A DNA stretch of 64,000 nt from Nocardioides sp. 1609 (GCF_004522105.1 NZ_SPUJ01000003.1:434001-498000); one strand, 5' to 3'. Shown: positions 20,687-31,184, numbered from the stretch's first letter. A program made the numbers and translations. Notes: a model not told the origin generated them from the letters alone.

Positions 20687-21643
20687 ATGCAGCAGCGCTC
20701 CCTGGGCTCCACCGGTCTGCGGGTCTCCCGCCTGGGGCTCGGCACGATGACGTGGGGTCGTGACACCGACGAGCACGAGGCCCGCGACCAGCTCATCGCC
20801 TTCGCCGAGGCCGGCGGCACGCTCGTCGACACCGCCGCGGGCTACACCGACGGCGACTCCGAGCGCCTGGTCGGCTCGTTCATCGGCGACGTCGTCGCCC
20901 GCGACGAGATCGTCCTCGCGACCAAGGCGGGCATCTCCCGACGCTCCGGCGAACGGCGTACCGACACCTCGCGCGGCCACCTGCTCACCACGCTCGACGC
21001 CTCGCTGGCCCGGTTGGGGGTCGACCACGTCGACCTGTGGCAGGTGCACGTCTGGAGCGACGAGACACCGCTGGAGGAGACCCTCACCGCGCTCGACCTC
21101 GCCCAGTCCTCCGGCCGGGCGTCCTACGTCGGCGTCTCGAACTACAGCGGGTGGCAGACCGCCCAGTCCGCCACCTGGCAGCGCGCCGTCCCCGGCCGCG
21201 CCACGCTGGCCTCGACCCAGGTCGAGTACTCCCTGCTCAACCGCGGGGTCGAGCGCGAGGTGCTGCCCGCCTGCGCCGCGCTCGGTCTCGGGGTGCTGCC
21301 GTGGTCGCCGCTGGGTCGCGGCGTGCTGACCGGCAAGTACCGCACCGGCACGCCGTCCGACTCCCGCGGCGCCTCCCCGACCTTCGCCGGCTTCGTCGGC
21401 GCCTACCTCGACGACGAGAGCGCCCGGATCGTCGAGGCCGTCGTCCGGGCCGCCGAGGGGCTCGGCTGGACGCCGCTCGAGGTCGCCCTCGTCTGGGTCC
21501 GCGACCGGCCGGGCATCACCGCCCCGATCGTCGGGGCCCGCACCGCACAGCAGGTCCGCGGTGCGCTCGGCACCGACGACAAGGTCCTGCCCGACGAGAT
21601 CGTCGCTGCCCTCGACGACGTCTCGAGGGGAGCGGTGGCATGA
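20687..21643 (+). CDS. Aldo/keto reductase
   Basis: 318 residues, TIM-barrel NADPH-dependent reductase. Family marks: LGSTGLRVSRLGLGTM at the N-terminus, catalytic Asp/Tyr in DTAAGYTDGDSE, lysine in LATKAG, histidine in VDLWQVHVW, the cofactor loop PWSPLGRGVLTGKYR and IVGARTAQQV near the end. Substrate unknown. The ATG at 20687 is 7 nt after TAGGTT (20674-20679), a leaderless start. Its stop overlaps the DUF5703 start by 4 nt. The uppP-AKR-DUF5703-M20 order is common in actinobacteria. Confidence 0.92.
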   Translation: MQQRSLGSTGLRVSRLGLGTMTWGRDTDEHEARDQLIAFAEAGGTLVDTAAGYTDGDSERLVGSFIGDVVARDEIVLATKAGISRRSGERRTDTSRGHLLTTLDASLARLGVDHVDLWQVHVWSDETPLEETLTALDLAQSSGRASYVGVSNYSGWQTAQSATWQRAVPGRATLASTQVEYSLLNRGVEREVLPACAALGLGVLPWSPLGRGVLTGKYRTGTPSDSRGASPTFAGFVGAYLDDESARIVEAVVRAAEGLGWTPLEVALVWVRDRPGITAPIVGARTAQQVRGALGTDDKVLPDEIVAALDDVSRGAVA

Positions 21644-21858
21644 CGAGGTCCGACCGCCGGGCGCCGCGGCCGGGGGTGGTGTGGGAGTTCGACAAGGTCT
21701 CCTACTCCCGCGAGTTCTCGCGCAACGTCGTCACCAAGCTCCTCGTCGAGCGCGCCGAGCACGGTGGCTGGGAGCTCGACCGCGTACGCATCGGTGCCGA
21801 CGGCACCCGTCGCGTGGTCCTGCGACGCAAGATCATCCGCGCCGTCCGCACCGCCTGA
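21640..21858 (+). CDS. DUF5703 small protein
   Basis: 72 residues: basic ends and a conserved core VVWEFDKVSYSREFSRNVV, then LVERAEHGGWELDRVRI. This matches the short actinobacterial DUF5703 family, of unknown function. The ATG overlaps the stop of the reductase gene (ATGA), so the two are co-translated. Confidence 0.88.
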   Translation: MTRSDRRAPRPGVVWEFDKVSYSREFSRNVVTKLLVERAEHGGWELDRVRIGADGTRRVVLRRKIIRAVRTA

Positions 21859-21924
21859 GCTCCCCGTCCGCCGCCACCTCAGCGGTCGGGTGGACGGTCT
21901 CGGGACCCCGGGCCGGGCGGGGAC

Positions 21925-23274
21925 TCAGACGTCGCCGAGGAACCGGTCGAAGACCCGGGCTCCGAACTCGAGGGCGTCGACCGGCACCCGCTCGTCGACG
22001 CCGTGGAAGAGCGCGGTGAAGTCGAGGTCGGCGGGCAGCCGGAGCGGCGCGAAGCCGTAGGAGCGCAGGCCGAGGTTGCGGAAGTGCTTGGCGTCGGTGC
22101 CGCCGCTCATCGTGTACGGCGCGACGATGCCCTCGGGGTCCTCGGCGAGGATCGAGCGGGTCATGGCGCCGACCAGGTCGCCGTCGTACGGCGTCTCCCA
22201 AGGCTGCTGGTGGGAGAGGAAGTCCCACTCGACGCCGTCGCCGCAGAGCTCGCGCAGGGTCTGGAAGAACTCGTCCTCGTAGCCCGGCAGGAACCGGCCG
22301 TCGAGGTGGGCGGTCGCCTCGGTCGGGATGACGTTGACCTTGTAGCCGGCCGCGAGCTGCGTCGGGTTGACGGTGTTGCGGATCACCGCGCCGAGCATCC
22401 GGGCGGCGCCGCCGAACTCCTCGATCAGCGCCGGCGCGGTCTCCGGGGTCGCCTCGGCGCCGGCGAGGTCGGCGACGGTCGCCAGCAGCACCTCCATGGT
22501 CGGGGTGAGCCGCACCGGCCACTCGTGGGCCCCGATCCGCGCCACCGCACCGGCCAGCCGGGTCACGGCGTTCTCGTCGTTGATCATCGAGCCGTGCCCG
22601 GCCCGGCCGCGGGCGGTGAGCCGCATCCAGGCCATCCCCTTCTCGGCCGCCTCGATGAGGTACAGCCGACGTCCGCGCACGGTCGTGCTGAAGCCGCCGA
22701 CCTCGCCGACCGCCTCCGTGCACCCCTCGAGCTCCTCGCGGTGCTGCTCGACGAGCACCTGGGCGCCGTGGTGGCCGCCGGCCTCCTCGTCGGCGGTGAA
22801 GCAGAGGACGACGGGCCGGTCCGGCACGTCGCCGGCCCGCTGGCGCGCGCGCACGACGGAGAGCAGCATCGCGTCGAAGTCCTTCATGTCGACCGCGCCG
22901 CGACCCCAGACGTAGCCGTCCTGGACCTCACCGCTGAACGGGTCGACCTGCCAGTCCTCGGCGGCCGCCGGGACGACGTCCAGGTGGCCGTGCAGCAGGA
23001 GCCCGTCGGTGCGGGTGGAGTCCGCGCCGCCCCAGTGTGCGACGACCGACGTGCGGCCCGGCGTGGCCTCGAGGAGCCGGGACTCGATGCCGACCTCGTC
23101 GAGCAGCGCGGCGACGTACTCGGCGGCCTTGCGCTCCCCCGGACCGCCGGTGCCGTCGGGCTCGCCGTAGTTGCTGGTATCGATCCGGATCAGCTCACGG
23201 CACAGCTCGACCACCTCGCCCGCGGGGTCGTGGGCGGGGTCACCGGCGGGCGTCGTGCGGGGCTCCGAGTCCAT
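21925..23274 (-). CDS. M20-family metallopeptidase (dipeptidase / deacylase type)
   Basis: 449 residues. The first metal ligand is in LLLHGHLDVVPA near residue 95, the bridging Asp in GRGAVDMKDF, and the general base Glu in FTADEEAGG near 161. The inserted dimerisation domain (MAWMRLTARGRAGHGSMIN) follows and a final histidine is in GGTDAKHFRN. The M20A/M20F subtype cleaves dipeptides or N-acyl amino acids; substrate not decided. The ATG at 23274 is 6 nt after CAGGAT (23281-23286, minus strand). It is convergent with DUF5703. Confidence 0.93.
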   Translation of the reverse strand: MDSEPRTTPAGDPAHDPAGEVVELCRELIRIDTSNYGEPDGTGGPGERKAAEYVAALLDEVGIESRLLEATPGRTSVVAHWGGADSTRTDGLLLHGHLDVVPAAAEDWQVDPFSGEVQDGYVWGRGAVDMKDFDAMLLSVVRARQRAGDVPDRPVVLCFTADEEAGGHHGAQVLVEQHREELEGCTEAVGEVGGFSTTVRGRRLYLIEAAEKGMAWMRLTARGRAGHGSMINDENAVTRLAGAVARIGAHEWPVRLTPTMEVLLATVADLAGAEATPETAPALIEEFGGAARMLGAVIRNTVNPTQLAAGYKVNVIPTEATAHLDGRFLPGYEDEFFQTLRELCGDGVEWDFLSHQQPWETPYDGDLVGAMTRSILAEDPEGIVAPYTMSGGTDAKHFRNLGLRSYGFAPLRLPADLDFTALFHGVDERVPVDALEFGARVFDRFLGDV

Positions 23275-23363
23275 GCGCCCATCCTGGCACCGACGCGAAG
23301 CAACCGCCGCGTCCCCCGATGCGGAACCCCACGAGCCCCTTTGCTACTGTTCCGATCGCACTC

Positions 23364-23449
23364 GTCCGGGTGGCGGAATTGGCAGACGCGCTAGCTTGAG
23401 GTGCTAGTGCCCGTATTAGGGCGTGGGGGTTCAAGTCCCCCCTCGGACA
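23364..23449 (+). tRNA. tRNA-Leu (anticodon GAG)
   Basis: The acceptor stem pairs GTCCGGG (23364-23370) with CTCGGAC (23442-23448), with one G-T wobble. The T arm is GGGGG-TTCAAGT-CCCCC. The anticodon stem CTAGC/GCTAG encloses loop TTGAGGT with anticodon GAG at 23398-23400. A long variable arm (TGCCCGTATTAGGGCG) marks a class-II leucine tRNA. CCA is not encoded. A -10-like TACTGT lies at 23345-23350. Confidence 0.97.
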
Positions 23450-23567
23450 CAGAACCACCGGAACGGCGGCCCACGGGTCGCCGTTCTCGTGCTTTTCCCA
23501 CCCCTCGCCCGACCTCGGCCGCCGCGGCTCGGGTGTGGCCCGCTGCCGCCGGGGGTAGGACCGGCGC

Positions 23568-25916
23568 ATGCCCCGGCCCCGCCTCCTGAGCGTCGCTCTC
23601 GCGCTCGTCCTCGTCGCTGCGACCGCCTGCTCGGGCGACGGCGAGGACGCCGAGAGGGAACCGGCCGGCACGGACGCTCCCCAGGTCGCGCCGCTCGATC
23701 CGGCCTGGTCGATCTCCTCGATCGGTCAGCACGACGTCACGGCCGTGGTGGCGACCGGGGACGGCCTCGCGGCGGCCCTCGACGACGAGGTGGTCGGCAT
23801 CGACCCCGCCACCGGCGACCGGGCCTGGGCGGTGCCGGTCCAGGGCGTCTGCGCCGCCCGTCCGGCACCCGACGGGTCGATCGTCGTCACCTACACCGGG
23901 CGCGGACCGAACGCCCCGTGCCGGTCGGTGGGCGTCGTCGACCCGGCCACCGGCGCCTGGCGCTGGCACCGCCGGATGCCGAAGCCGATGGACGACATCC
24001 CGGAGCGGGCCGAAGAGGCACTCCAGGCCGGCGACTCGACGGTCACGGTGATCACCGCGTGCTGCTACAGCGTCGCCCTGCGGTTCGACCTCCGCACCGG
24101 CCGCGAGCTGCGCACGGTCGACCCGGACCTGACCGGGTGGGGGGCCTCGGTCGTCTCCGACGGCCAGCTGATCGCGACGTCGTCCGCGCTCGACCGGCAC
24201 TCCCGCGTGCGCCTGACCATGCGCGACGCCGACAGCGGCAGGGAGCTCTGGTCGCGCACCGTGGTCGAGCTCGTGGAGGAGAACGTCGCCGGCGCCATCG
24301 TCAGCGCCGACCCGCTCGTCCTCTCGACCTCCGAGCGCGGGCACCAGCTGATGTGGCGCCTCGACGAGCGGACCGGCGAGCCGCTGACCCCGATCGGACC
24401 GCAGTCCATCGACCACTCGCTGTCCGGCACGAGGTCCCTCGGCGTGCACGACGGGGCCGTCGTGGTCGCCCGCGGGTTCCAGTCGCCGCTGGCCACCGGC
24501 TCCGGCGGGCTCGCCGCCTACGACCTGGACACCGGTGCCGAACGCTGGTCGGGCTTCCCTGCCGGCGGTGGCTTCGTCGGGTTCGACCCCGAGGACCGGC
24601 CGGTGGTGCTGAGCACGGCCGGTCCCTTCGGCACCGGGGTGGTGGTCACCCGCCACTCGATGGCCGACGTGGACGACGTCGACGTGCTCGGGTCCGTCGA
24701 GGCGTCGGCGTTCGCCTACGCGACGCTCGCCAGCGACACCCTCGTCGTCGCCGGCAGCGAGGGGCTCCTCGCCTACCGGCTCCCGGAGGCCGGGCAGGAC
24801 GTCGACCTCGAGCTGCCCTCGGCGACCTGGGACCAGCTCGACACCGGTGCGCAGGTCGACGAGACCCGGTGGGAGGACGACGACGTCCGCCCCGGCGCCA
24901 TCGACACCTGCCACCCGTCGGTGCAGACCCTCGCGGACTTCGGGCTGCACCGCCTCGACCTCCCCGCCCAGGCCGGGTGCCGGTGGTACGAGCGGCAGGA
25001 GCCGCTGGGCGTCACCCGCGACCTGGAGGTCGGCTACGAGGTCTTCCAACCGACCGCCGATCCGGGCGCGAGCGCGGTCGAGGCGGCCGAGGCGAGCATC
25101 CGGTCGGCACGGCGGGAGCGACCCTACGGCTCCGGGCCGGTCGACCCGCCCCGCTACCGCGAGGTGCAGGGGCTGGGCGACGAGGCGTACGCGTCCGTGC
25201 TCACCGGCCCGGGCGCCTACGGCGAGGTCCACCTGGTGGTGCGCGTGCGCAACGTCGTCGTCCAGGTCTCGGTGCAGGGCGTGGCCGACGCGACCGACGT
25301 GCGGGGCGGCACCGTGCCCGGCTACGTGCTCGAGGACACCGCCGTCGCCGCCGCGGCCGACGTGCTCGCGCAGGCCGACCTCGACCTCGCCACCCTGCCC
25401 GCGCCGGGCGCCGGGGCCGTGACCCGGGCGCGCCCGGTGTGCCGAGCGCTCGCGGCCGCCGCCACGGCCTTCGTCGGCCCGAGCCGTGGCCTCGACCAGC
25501 GCGCGGCCGTCGACCCCGAGCGGCGCACGGCCGGTTGCTACTGGGGCGTGGGTGACGGAGCGATCGTCATCGACGACGGCGAGTCCCAGTACTCGAAGTA
25601 CGTCAAGGTCGGCGTGCACGCGGTTCGCGGCAGCGCGCTGCTGCGACGCACCGGCGCGCAGCTCGCCCGGGCCACGTTCACCGACCTGCTGGCGCGCCGC
25701 TCGGTCTACTACGAGAAGCCGCGACCGGTGGCGGGCCTCGGCGACCAGGCCCTCCTCTTCCCGGCCGCCTCCTGGTCGGAGGACGCGACGGTGGTGGCCC
25801 GGGTCGGGAACGTCGTGCTCGAGGTGGCGGTCAACGACCAGGCCGACGAGGACCTCGACACCAGGGACGACGCCGCGATCGCCCTCGCGCGCGAGGCCGT
25901 GGCGGCGTACCGCTGA
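23568..25916 (+). CDS. Large lipoprotein: PQQ-like beta-propeller plus two DUF3558-like repeats
   Basis: 782 residues. The signal peptide ends in a lipobox (VAATAC, cysteine near residue 21). Residues ~50-430 contain repeated blades of the PQQ/quinoprotein type (IDPATGDRAWAV, VDPATGAWRWHR, FDLRTGRELRTV, YDLDTGAERWSG). The C-terminal 340 residues hold two related modules, each with a Cys pair (DTCHPSV/AGCRWY and PVCRALA/AGCYWG) and a shared GLGD(E/Q)A...RV(R)NVV element, resembling DUF3558-type lipoprotein domains. ATG at 23568 is 6 nt after TAGGAC. The role is unknown; a cell-surface sensor or binding protein is a guess. Monocistronic. Confidence 0.8.
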   Translation: MPRPRLLSVALALVLVAATACSGDGEDAEREPAGTDAPQVAPLDPAWSISSIGQHDVTAVVATGDGLAAALDDEVVGIDPATGDRAWAVPVQGVCAARPAPDGSIVVTYTGRGPNAPCRSVGVVDPATGAWRWHRRMPKPMDDIPERAEEALQAGDSTVTVITACCYSVALRFDLRTGRELRTVDPDLTGWGASVVSDGQLIATSSALDRHSRVRLTMRDADSGRELWSRTVVELVEENVAGAIVSADPLVLSTSERGHQLMWRLDERTGEPLTPIGPQSIDHSLSGTRSLGVHDGAVVVARGFQSPLATGSGGLAAYDLDTGAERWSGFPAGGGFVGFDPEDRPVVLSTAGPFGTGVVVTRHSMADVDDVDVLGSVEASAFAYATLASDTLVVAGSEGLLAYRLPEAGQDVDLELPSATWDQLDTGAQVDETRWEDDDVRPGAIDTCHPSVQTLADFGLHRLDLPAQAGCRWYERQEPLGVTRDLEVGYEVFQPTADPGASAVEAAEASIRSARRERPYGSGPVDPPRYREVQGLGDEAYASVLTGPGAYGEVHLVVRVRNVVVQVSVQGVADATDVRGGTVPGYVLEDTAVAAAADVLAQADLDLATLPAPGAGAVTRARPVCRALAAAATAFVGPSRGLDQRAAVDPERRTAGCYWGVGDGAIVIDDGESQYSKYVKVGVHAVRGSALLRRTGAQLARATFTDLLARRSVYYEKPRPVAGLGDQALLFPAASWSEDATVVARVGNVVLEVAVNDQADEDLDTRDDAAIALAREAVAAYR

Positions 25917-25942
25917 GGTCACGGTCCCGGCCACGTCGTCCG

Positions 25943-25976
25943 TTTTCTTGATTGATTCAAGAAAATGCGTGAGACT
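25943..25976 (+). promoter_or_regulatory. furA promoter with overlapping Fur-type operator
   Basis: A -35 TTGATT (25948-25953), 17-bp spacer and -10 GAGACT (25971-25976) precede the ATG at 25983 by 6 nt. The AT-rich inverted repeat TTTTCTTGA-n5-TCAAGAAAA (25943-25965) covers the -35 and the spacer, exactly where a repressor would block polymerase. The arrangement matches the autoregulated furA-katG promoters of mycobacteria and streptomycetes. Confidence 0.82.
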
Positions 25977-25982
25977 CGACCC

Positions 25983-26426
25983 ATGGCCACCCCACCGGAC
26001 GTCGAGAACATGCTGCGTGCCACCGCGCTCCGCGTCACGAAGCCGCGGGTGGCCGTGCTGGCGGCCGTGCACGAGCACCCGCACGCCGACACCGACACGG
26101 TGATCGGCGTCGTCCGGGCCCAGCTCGGCGAGGTCTCGCACCAAGCCGTGTACGACGTCCTGCGTGCCCTGACGACGGCGGGCCTGGTGCGTCGCATCCA
26201 GCCGTCCGGGTCGGTGAGCCGCTACGAGGCCCGCGTCGGTGACAACCACCACCACGTGGTGTGCCGCGCGTGCGGCGCGATCGCCGACGTCGACTGCGCG
26301 GTCGGGCACGCCCCGTGCCTCGACCCGGCCGACGACCACGGCTTCGCGGTCGACGAGGCCGAGGTCATCTACTGGGGCACGTGCGCGTCCTGCCGTGCCC
26401 CGGTCACCACTGTCCCGAGTACCTGA
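25983..26426 (+). CDS. furA: Fur-family peroxide-responsive repressor (FurA)
   Basis: 147 residues: an N-terminal winged helix (RVTKPRVAVLAAVHEHPHA, QAVYDVLRALTTAGLVRRI) and a C-terminal metal domain with HHHVVCRACGAIADVDC and a last CASC pair. It resembles mycobacterial FurA closely and lies directly before katG, the FurA target. The ATG at 25983 is preferred over the one at 25965: it fits the family length, and the -35/-10 pair points to it. Oxidation of the regulatory metal site is expected to release the operator and induce both genes (known for FurA; inferred here). Confidence 0.93.
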   Translation: MATPPDVENMLRATALRVTKPRVAVLAAVHEHPHADTDTVIGVVRAQLGEVSHQAVYDVLRALTTAGLVRRIQPSGSVSRYEARVGDNHHHVVCRACGAIADVDCAVGHAPCLDPADDHGFAVDEAEVIYWGTCASCRAPVTTVPST

Positions 26427-28694
<2,268 letters not shown>

Positions 28695-28722
28695 TCCCAG
28701 CCCTGCGGGCGTCCAGCGAGAC

Positions 28723-28760
28723 GAGCCCGGGTCGGTCCTGTCGAGGACCGGCCCGGGCTC
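28723..28760 (+). terminator. katG terminator hairpin
   Basis: A 16-bp stem (GAGCCCGGGTCGGTCC with GGACCGGCCCGGGCTC, one mismatch) around the loop TGTCGA, 28 nt after the katG stop. It is very G+C-rich and has no U-run, as is common for actinobacterial terminators. Confidence 0.7.
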
Positions 28761-28823
28761 CCGTGCGTGGTGGGCGGGTGCGGGGCACGCCCGGTGCCGG
28801 GTGCGCCGAGGCAGGTCACTGCG

Positions 28824-29525
28824 TCAGGGCAGCCAGACCGGGTCCTCCGCGATCGCTGTCCGGCCCGCCTCGTCGAGGCCGGCAGGGTCCCGGTCGCCGG
28901 ACAGCCGCACCGTGACGAGGACGTCGTCGAGCCGGTAGGCGCGCGTCCACGACGCACCGGAGATCGTGCACGGCGCAGCGCACGGGGGTGCCGGCGGCGT
29001 CGTACCGACCTCGACCCGGACCGTGCTGGTGCCGGTGCCGTCGTCGACCTCGACGCGGCCGACCCGCACGACCACCGGGGCGCCGCCGGCGCCCGCGGTG
29101 GCGTCGACGCGGGTGCCGCCCGAGACCGGCGAGACGCGCGCCTGCTCCCTGACGCGGGCGGGCAGGACGGCGGCGAGGGTCTGGCTCATCCGGTCCGGGG
29201 AGACCGCGGGAGCGGCGGACGCCGGCGGTGGCTGGTCGAGCCGGACCCCCGGGACCGGCACGGGCACGTCCCCGTCGCGCCACCAGGTGACACCGGTAGC
29301 GGAGGCCCAGACGGTGGCGCCGATGAGCAGCACGGTGCCGGTCTCACGCAGGCGTTGCTGGCGCGCCTGGACCCGGGTCCGACGCACGACCGGAATCTCG
29401 TAGCGCCCGCTCTTGTCGAGCCGGACGGCATCGGTGATGCTCGTCGTCTCCGACGTCGCTCGCGAGGCGCGGCCGGCCGCGTGGAGGGAGATCTCACGCG
29501 GGCGTGACGGGGATGTGCGTGCCAT
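28824..29525 (-). CDS. Single-pass membrane protein of unknown function
   Basis: 233 residues, not recognised. A cytoplasmic basic N-terminus (YEIPVVRRTRVQARQQRLRE) precedes one transmembrane helix (TGTVLLIGATVWASATGVTW), then a Pro/Ala-rich stretch and a C-terminal extracytoplasmic domain rich in beta-prone segments (VEVDDGTGTSTVRVEVG, RLDDVLVTVRLSG) with two cysteines (PCAAPC). The ATG at 29525 has GAGGGGGG 7 nt upstream. It is divergent from the small secreted peptide gene, 126 bp away, so the two may be regulated together. It may act with the peptide (inference only). Confidence 0.65.
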   Translation of the reverse strand: MARTSPSRPREISLHAAGRASRATSETTSITDAVRLDKSGRYEIPVVRRTRVQARQQRLRETGTVLLIGATVWASATGVTWWRDGDVPVPVPGVRLDQPPPASAAPAVSPDRMSQTLAAVLPARVREQARVSPVSGGTRVDATAGAGGAPVVVRVGRVEVDDGTGTSTVRVEVGTTPPAPPCAAPCTISGASWTRAYRLDDVLVTVRLSGDRDPAGLDEAGRTAIAEDPVWLP

Positions 29526-29573
29526 CGCCAAACCCCCCTCGAAAATTTGTTCACCAAGACGCAGACGTTTGCC

Positions 29574-29592
29574 ACATTCTTTGACAAAATGT
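29574..29592 (+). promoter_or_regulatory. Imperfect palindrome in the peptide promoter region
   Basis: A 19-bp near-palindrome ACATTCTTTGACAAAATGT (7 of 9 pairs match) within an unusually A+T-rich patch between the membrane-protein and peptide genes. A related site (CATT-n7-AATG at 31190-31204) sits at the start of the HTH-TPR gene. TTGACA at 29581-29586 inside it could be a -35. This is a candidate operator for the neighbouring regulator. Confidence 0.45.
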
Positions 29593-29604
29593 AACCAGCA
29601 TCCA

Positions 29605-29634
29605 GGCGCGACCGTACCGGTCGCGCCCCTTTTA
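29605..29634 (+). terminator. Terminator-like hairpin in the peptide gene leader
   Basis: A perfect 9-bp stem GGCGCGACC/GGTCGCGCC with a 5-nt loop, followed by CC and TTTT. It ends only a few nt before the ribosome site (AGGAGA at 29638-29643) of the peptide gene. U-run hairpins are rare in this window, so this looks like an attenuator controlling read-through into the peptide gene; it could also hide the ribosome site. Confidence 0.6.
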
Positions 29635-29650
29635 CCTAGGAGACAACCCC

Positions 29651-29794
29651 ATGTCGAAGTTCCGCGCCCTCGTCGTCACCGCCCTGCTCGCCGGCTCGCT
29701 CACGGTCGGCTCGGTGGCCGCCACGACCGCCGACGCCAAGGCGCCCGGCAAGAACGGCCCGGTGCAGCGCGAGGGCTCCAGCTGGTGCTGCTGA
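29651..29794 (+). CDS. Small secreted peptide precursor (47 aa) ending Cys-Cys
   Basis: Not in any family I recognise. Its N-terminus is basic (K3, R5), followed by a hydrophobic core (ALVVTALLAGSLTVGSVAA) and an AXA signal-peptidase site (ADA/K near residues 27-29). The predicted mature peptide is KAPGKNGPVQREGSSWCC, 18 residues ending in two cysteines. AGGAGA lies 7-8 nt before the ATG. It has its own A+T-rich promoter region and leader hairpin. It ends 1 nt from the stop of the convergent HTH-TPR regulator. By position and form it could be a signalling peptide or an antimicrobial/adhesive peptide; activity is unknown. Confidence 0.72.
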   Translation: MSKFRALVVTALLAGSLTVGSVAATTADAKAPGKNGPVQREGSSWCC

Positions 29795-29795
29795 C

Positions 29796-31184
29796 CTATC
29801 CCGTTCCGACCGCCGTCCTCGACGACACGGTCGCCGGCTGGGTGAGACCCGTCGACGCTCCGGCCCGTCGGAACGCATCGAGTGCGTCGTCCATCGCTCC
29901 GTGCTGCTGGAGCAGGGTGCCGAGCTCGAACCACATCTGAGCGGACTCACGTCCGGCTCCCACACCATCGAGAATCACGATCGCGTGGCGGAAGAACTCG
30001 ACCGCCTGCTCGACGTGCCCTCGATGGATCGCGATCTGACCGAGCACGAGTCGTGCCTCCGAGGCCAGCATCAGGCTGGTGTCACGCGTCTTCTCGAAGC
30101 AGTCCTCGGCCAGGCGCTCCGCCTCCTCGGCATCTCCGATGAGCAGTCGCGCCTTGGCGAGCCCGAGCTGGACGCGACCGCGGTCGACGACGCTGGCGTC
30201 GGTGAAGGCCATCTCGTCGCTCGACTGGGTCAGGTTCAGGAACGCACCGTCGACCTCGGGCGGGTCCATCTTGAGCTGGAGCAACCCCAGCTGGAGCCGG
30301 AGCCGCGCCATGTTGCGGGCGTCGTGACTCTGGTCGAGCAGCGCGACCGCCTTCTGGGCGAGGGGTAGCGCAGCCGAGATGTTGCCCTGGCGCTGGTGGA
30401 CGATGCTGCTGTTCCAGTACGCCGAGGCACGCGCGGTCGGCGACTCGAGCAGCTCGGCGCTCTCGACGGCGCGCTCGCACAGCCGCAGTGCGTAGTTGAT
30501 GTCGCCCCGCTCGAAGTGCGCCGCAGCGACGGTGACCGCCAGCTGGATGCCCTCGGCACTGCCCCGGAGCTCGGTCGAGTCGACGAGCTGCTCGGCACGC
30601 TCGCCGACCTCGCAGGCCCGGGCGAGGTCGCCCTCCTCGCGGTAGCAGCGGCTCAGGGCGATCAGGGCCTGGATGAGGGGCAGTCCGTCGGTGACGGCGC
30701 CGACGACGTCCTCGAGGGCGAGGATCGCATCGGCGAGCCGGCCGCTCGCCTCCAGCGCGAGGGCACGCTGGTAGCGCGCCCGGACCGCGACCTCGTCGGG
30801 GACGTCGTCCTCGGCGAGCAGGCGGTCGACGCGACTCAGCGCCGATCCCGACTGCCCGGTGCGCAGGTCGAGCTCGACGTAGTCGACCTCGAGGCTCAGG
30901 CGGGCCAGCAGCTCGGCAGCGGCGGCATCCTCGTCGGGGGCCAGCAGCTCGTCGGGGTCGCAGCCCAGCCGATCGGCCAGCAGGACCAGGAGCTCGGCGC
31001 TCGCACGCCGCTGGCCACCCTCGATGCGGGAGATGTAGGCCGTCGACATGTGGTCGCCGGCGGCCTCACCCTGCGTGAGCCCGGCGCGCTGCCGGGCGTA
31101 CTTGATGCGCGACCCCACGAGGGCCGCGTCGATGTTCTTCGCCCGCACCCGGAGGTCGGGCGTGACGCGCTCAGACGGATGCAC
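29796..31184 (-). CDS. HTH-TPR transcriptional regulator (RRNPP-like architecture)
   Basis: 462 residues. An XRE-type helix-turn-helix occupies ~24-81 (GSRIKYARQRAGLTQGEAAG then STAYISRIEGG). The remaining ~370 residues are consecutive TPR-like helical pairs (for example ALALEASGRLADAILALEDV and LGLAKARLLIGDAEEAERLA). This is the architecture of peptide-sensing regulators of the RRNPP type (PlcR, Rgg), although many TPR-HTH proteins are not peptide receptors. The GTG at 31184 has CACAAT (31191-31196, minus strand) 6 nt upstream, giving a leaderless message. It converges with the small secreted peptide gene with a 1-nt gap. Confidence 0.86.
   Translation of the reverse strand: MHPSERVTPDLRVRAKNIDAALVGSRIKYARQRAGLTQGEAAGDHMSTAYISRIEGGQRRASAELLVLLADRLGCDPDELLAPDEDAAAAELLARLSLEVDYVELDLRTGQSGSALSRVDRLLAEDDVPDEVAVRARYQRALALEASGRLADAILALEDVVGAVTDGLPLIQALIALSRCYREEGDLARACEVGERAEQLVDSTELRGSAEGIQLAVTVAAAHFERGDINYALRLCERAVESAELLESPTARASAYWNSSIVHQRQGNISAALPLAQKAVALLDQSHDARNMARLRLQLGLLQLKMDPPEVDGAFLNLTQSSDEMAFTDASVVDRGRVQLGLAKARLLIGDAEEAERLAEDCFEKTRDTSLMLASEARLVLGQIAIHRGHVEQAVEFFRHAIVILDGVGAGRESAQMWFELGTLLQQHGAMDDALDAFRRAGASTGLTQPATVSSRTAVGTG

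Noticed and set aside
25965..25982. Longer furA start at 25965
   Set aside because: That ATG lies inside the operator and before the -10; the family length and promoter geometry favour 25983.
29651..29794. Lanthipeptide or lasso-peptide precursor
   Set aside because: No modification enzyme genes are adjacent; Sec-type signal and AXA site indicate ordinary export.
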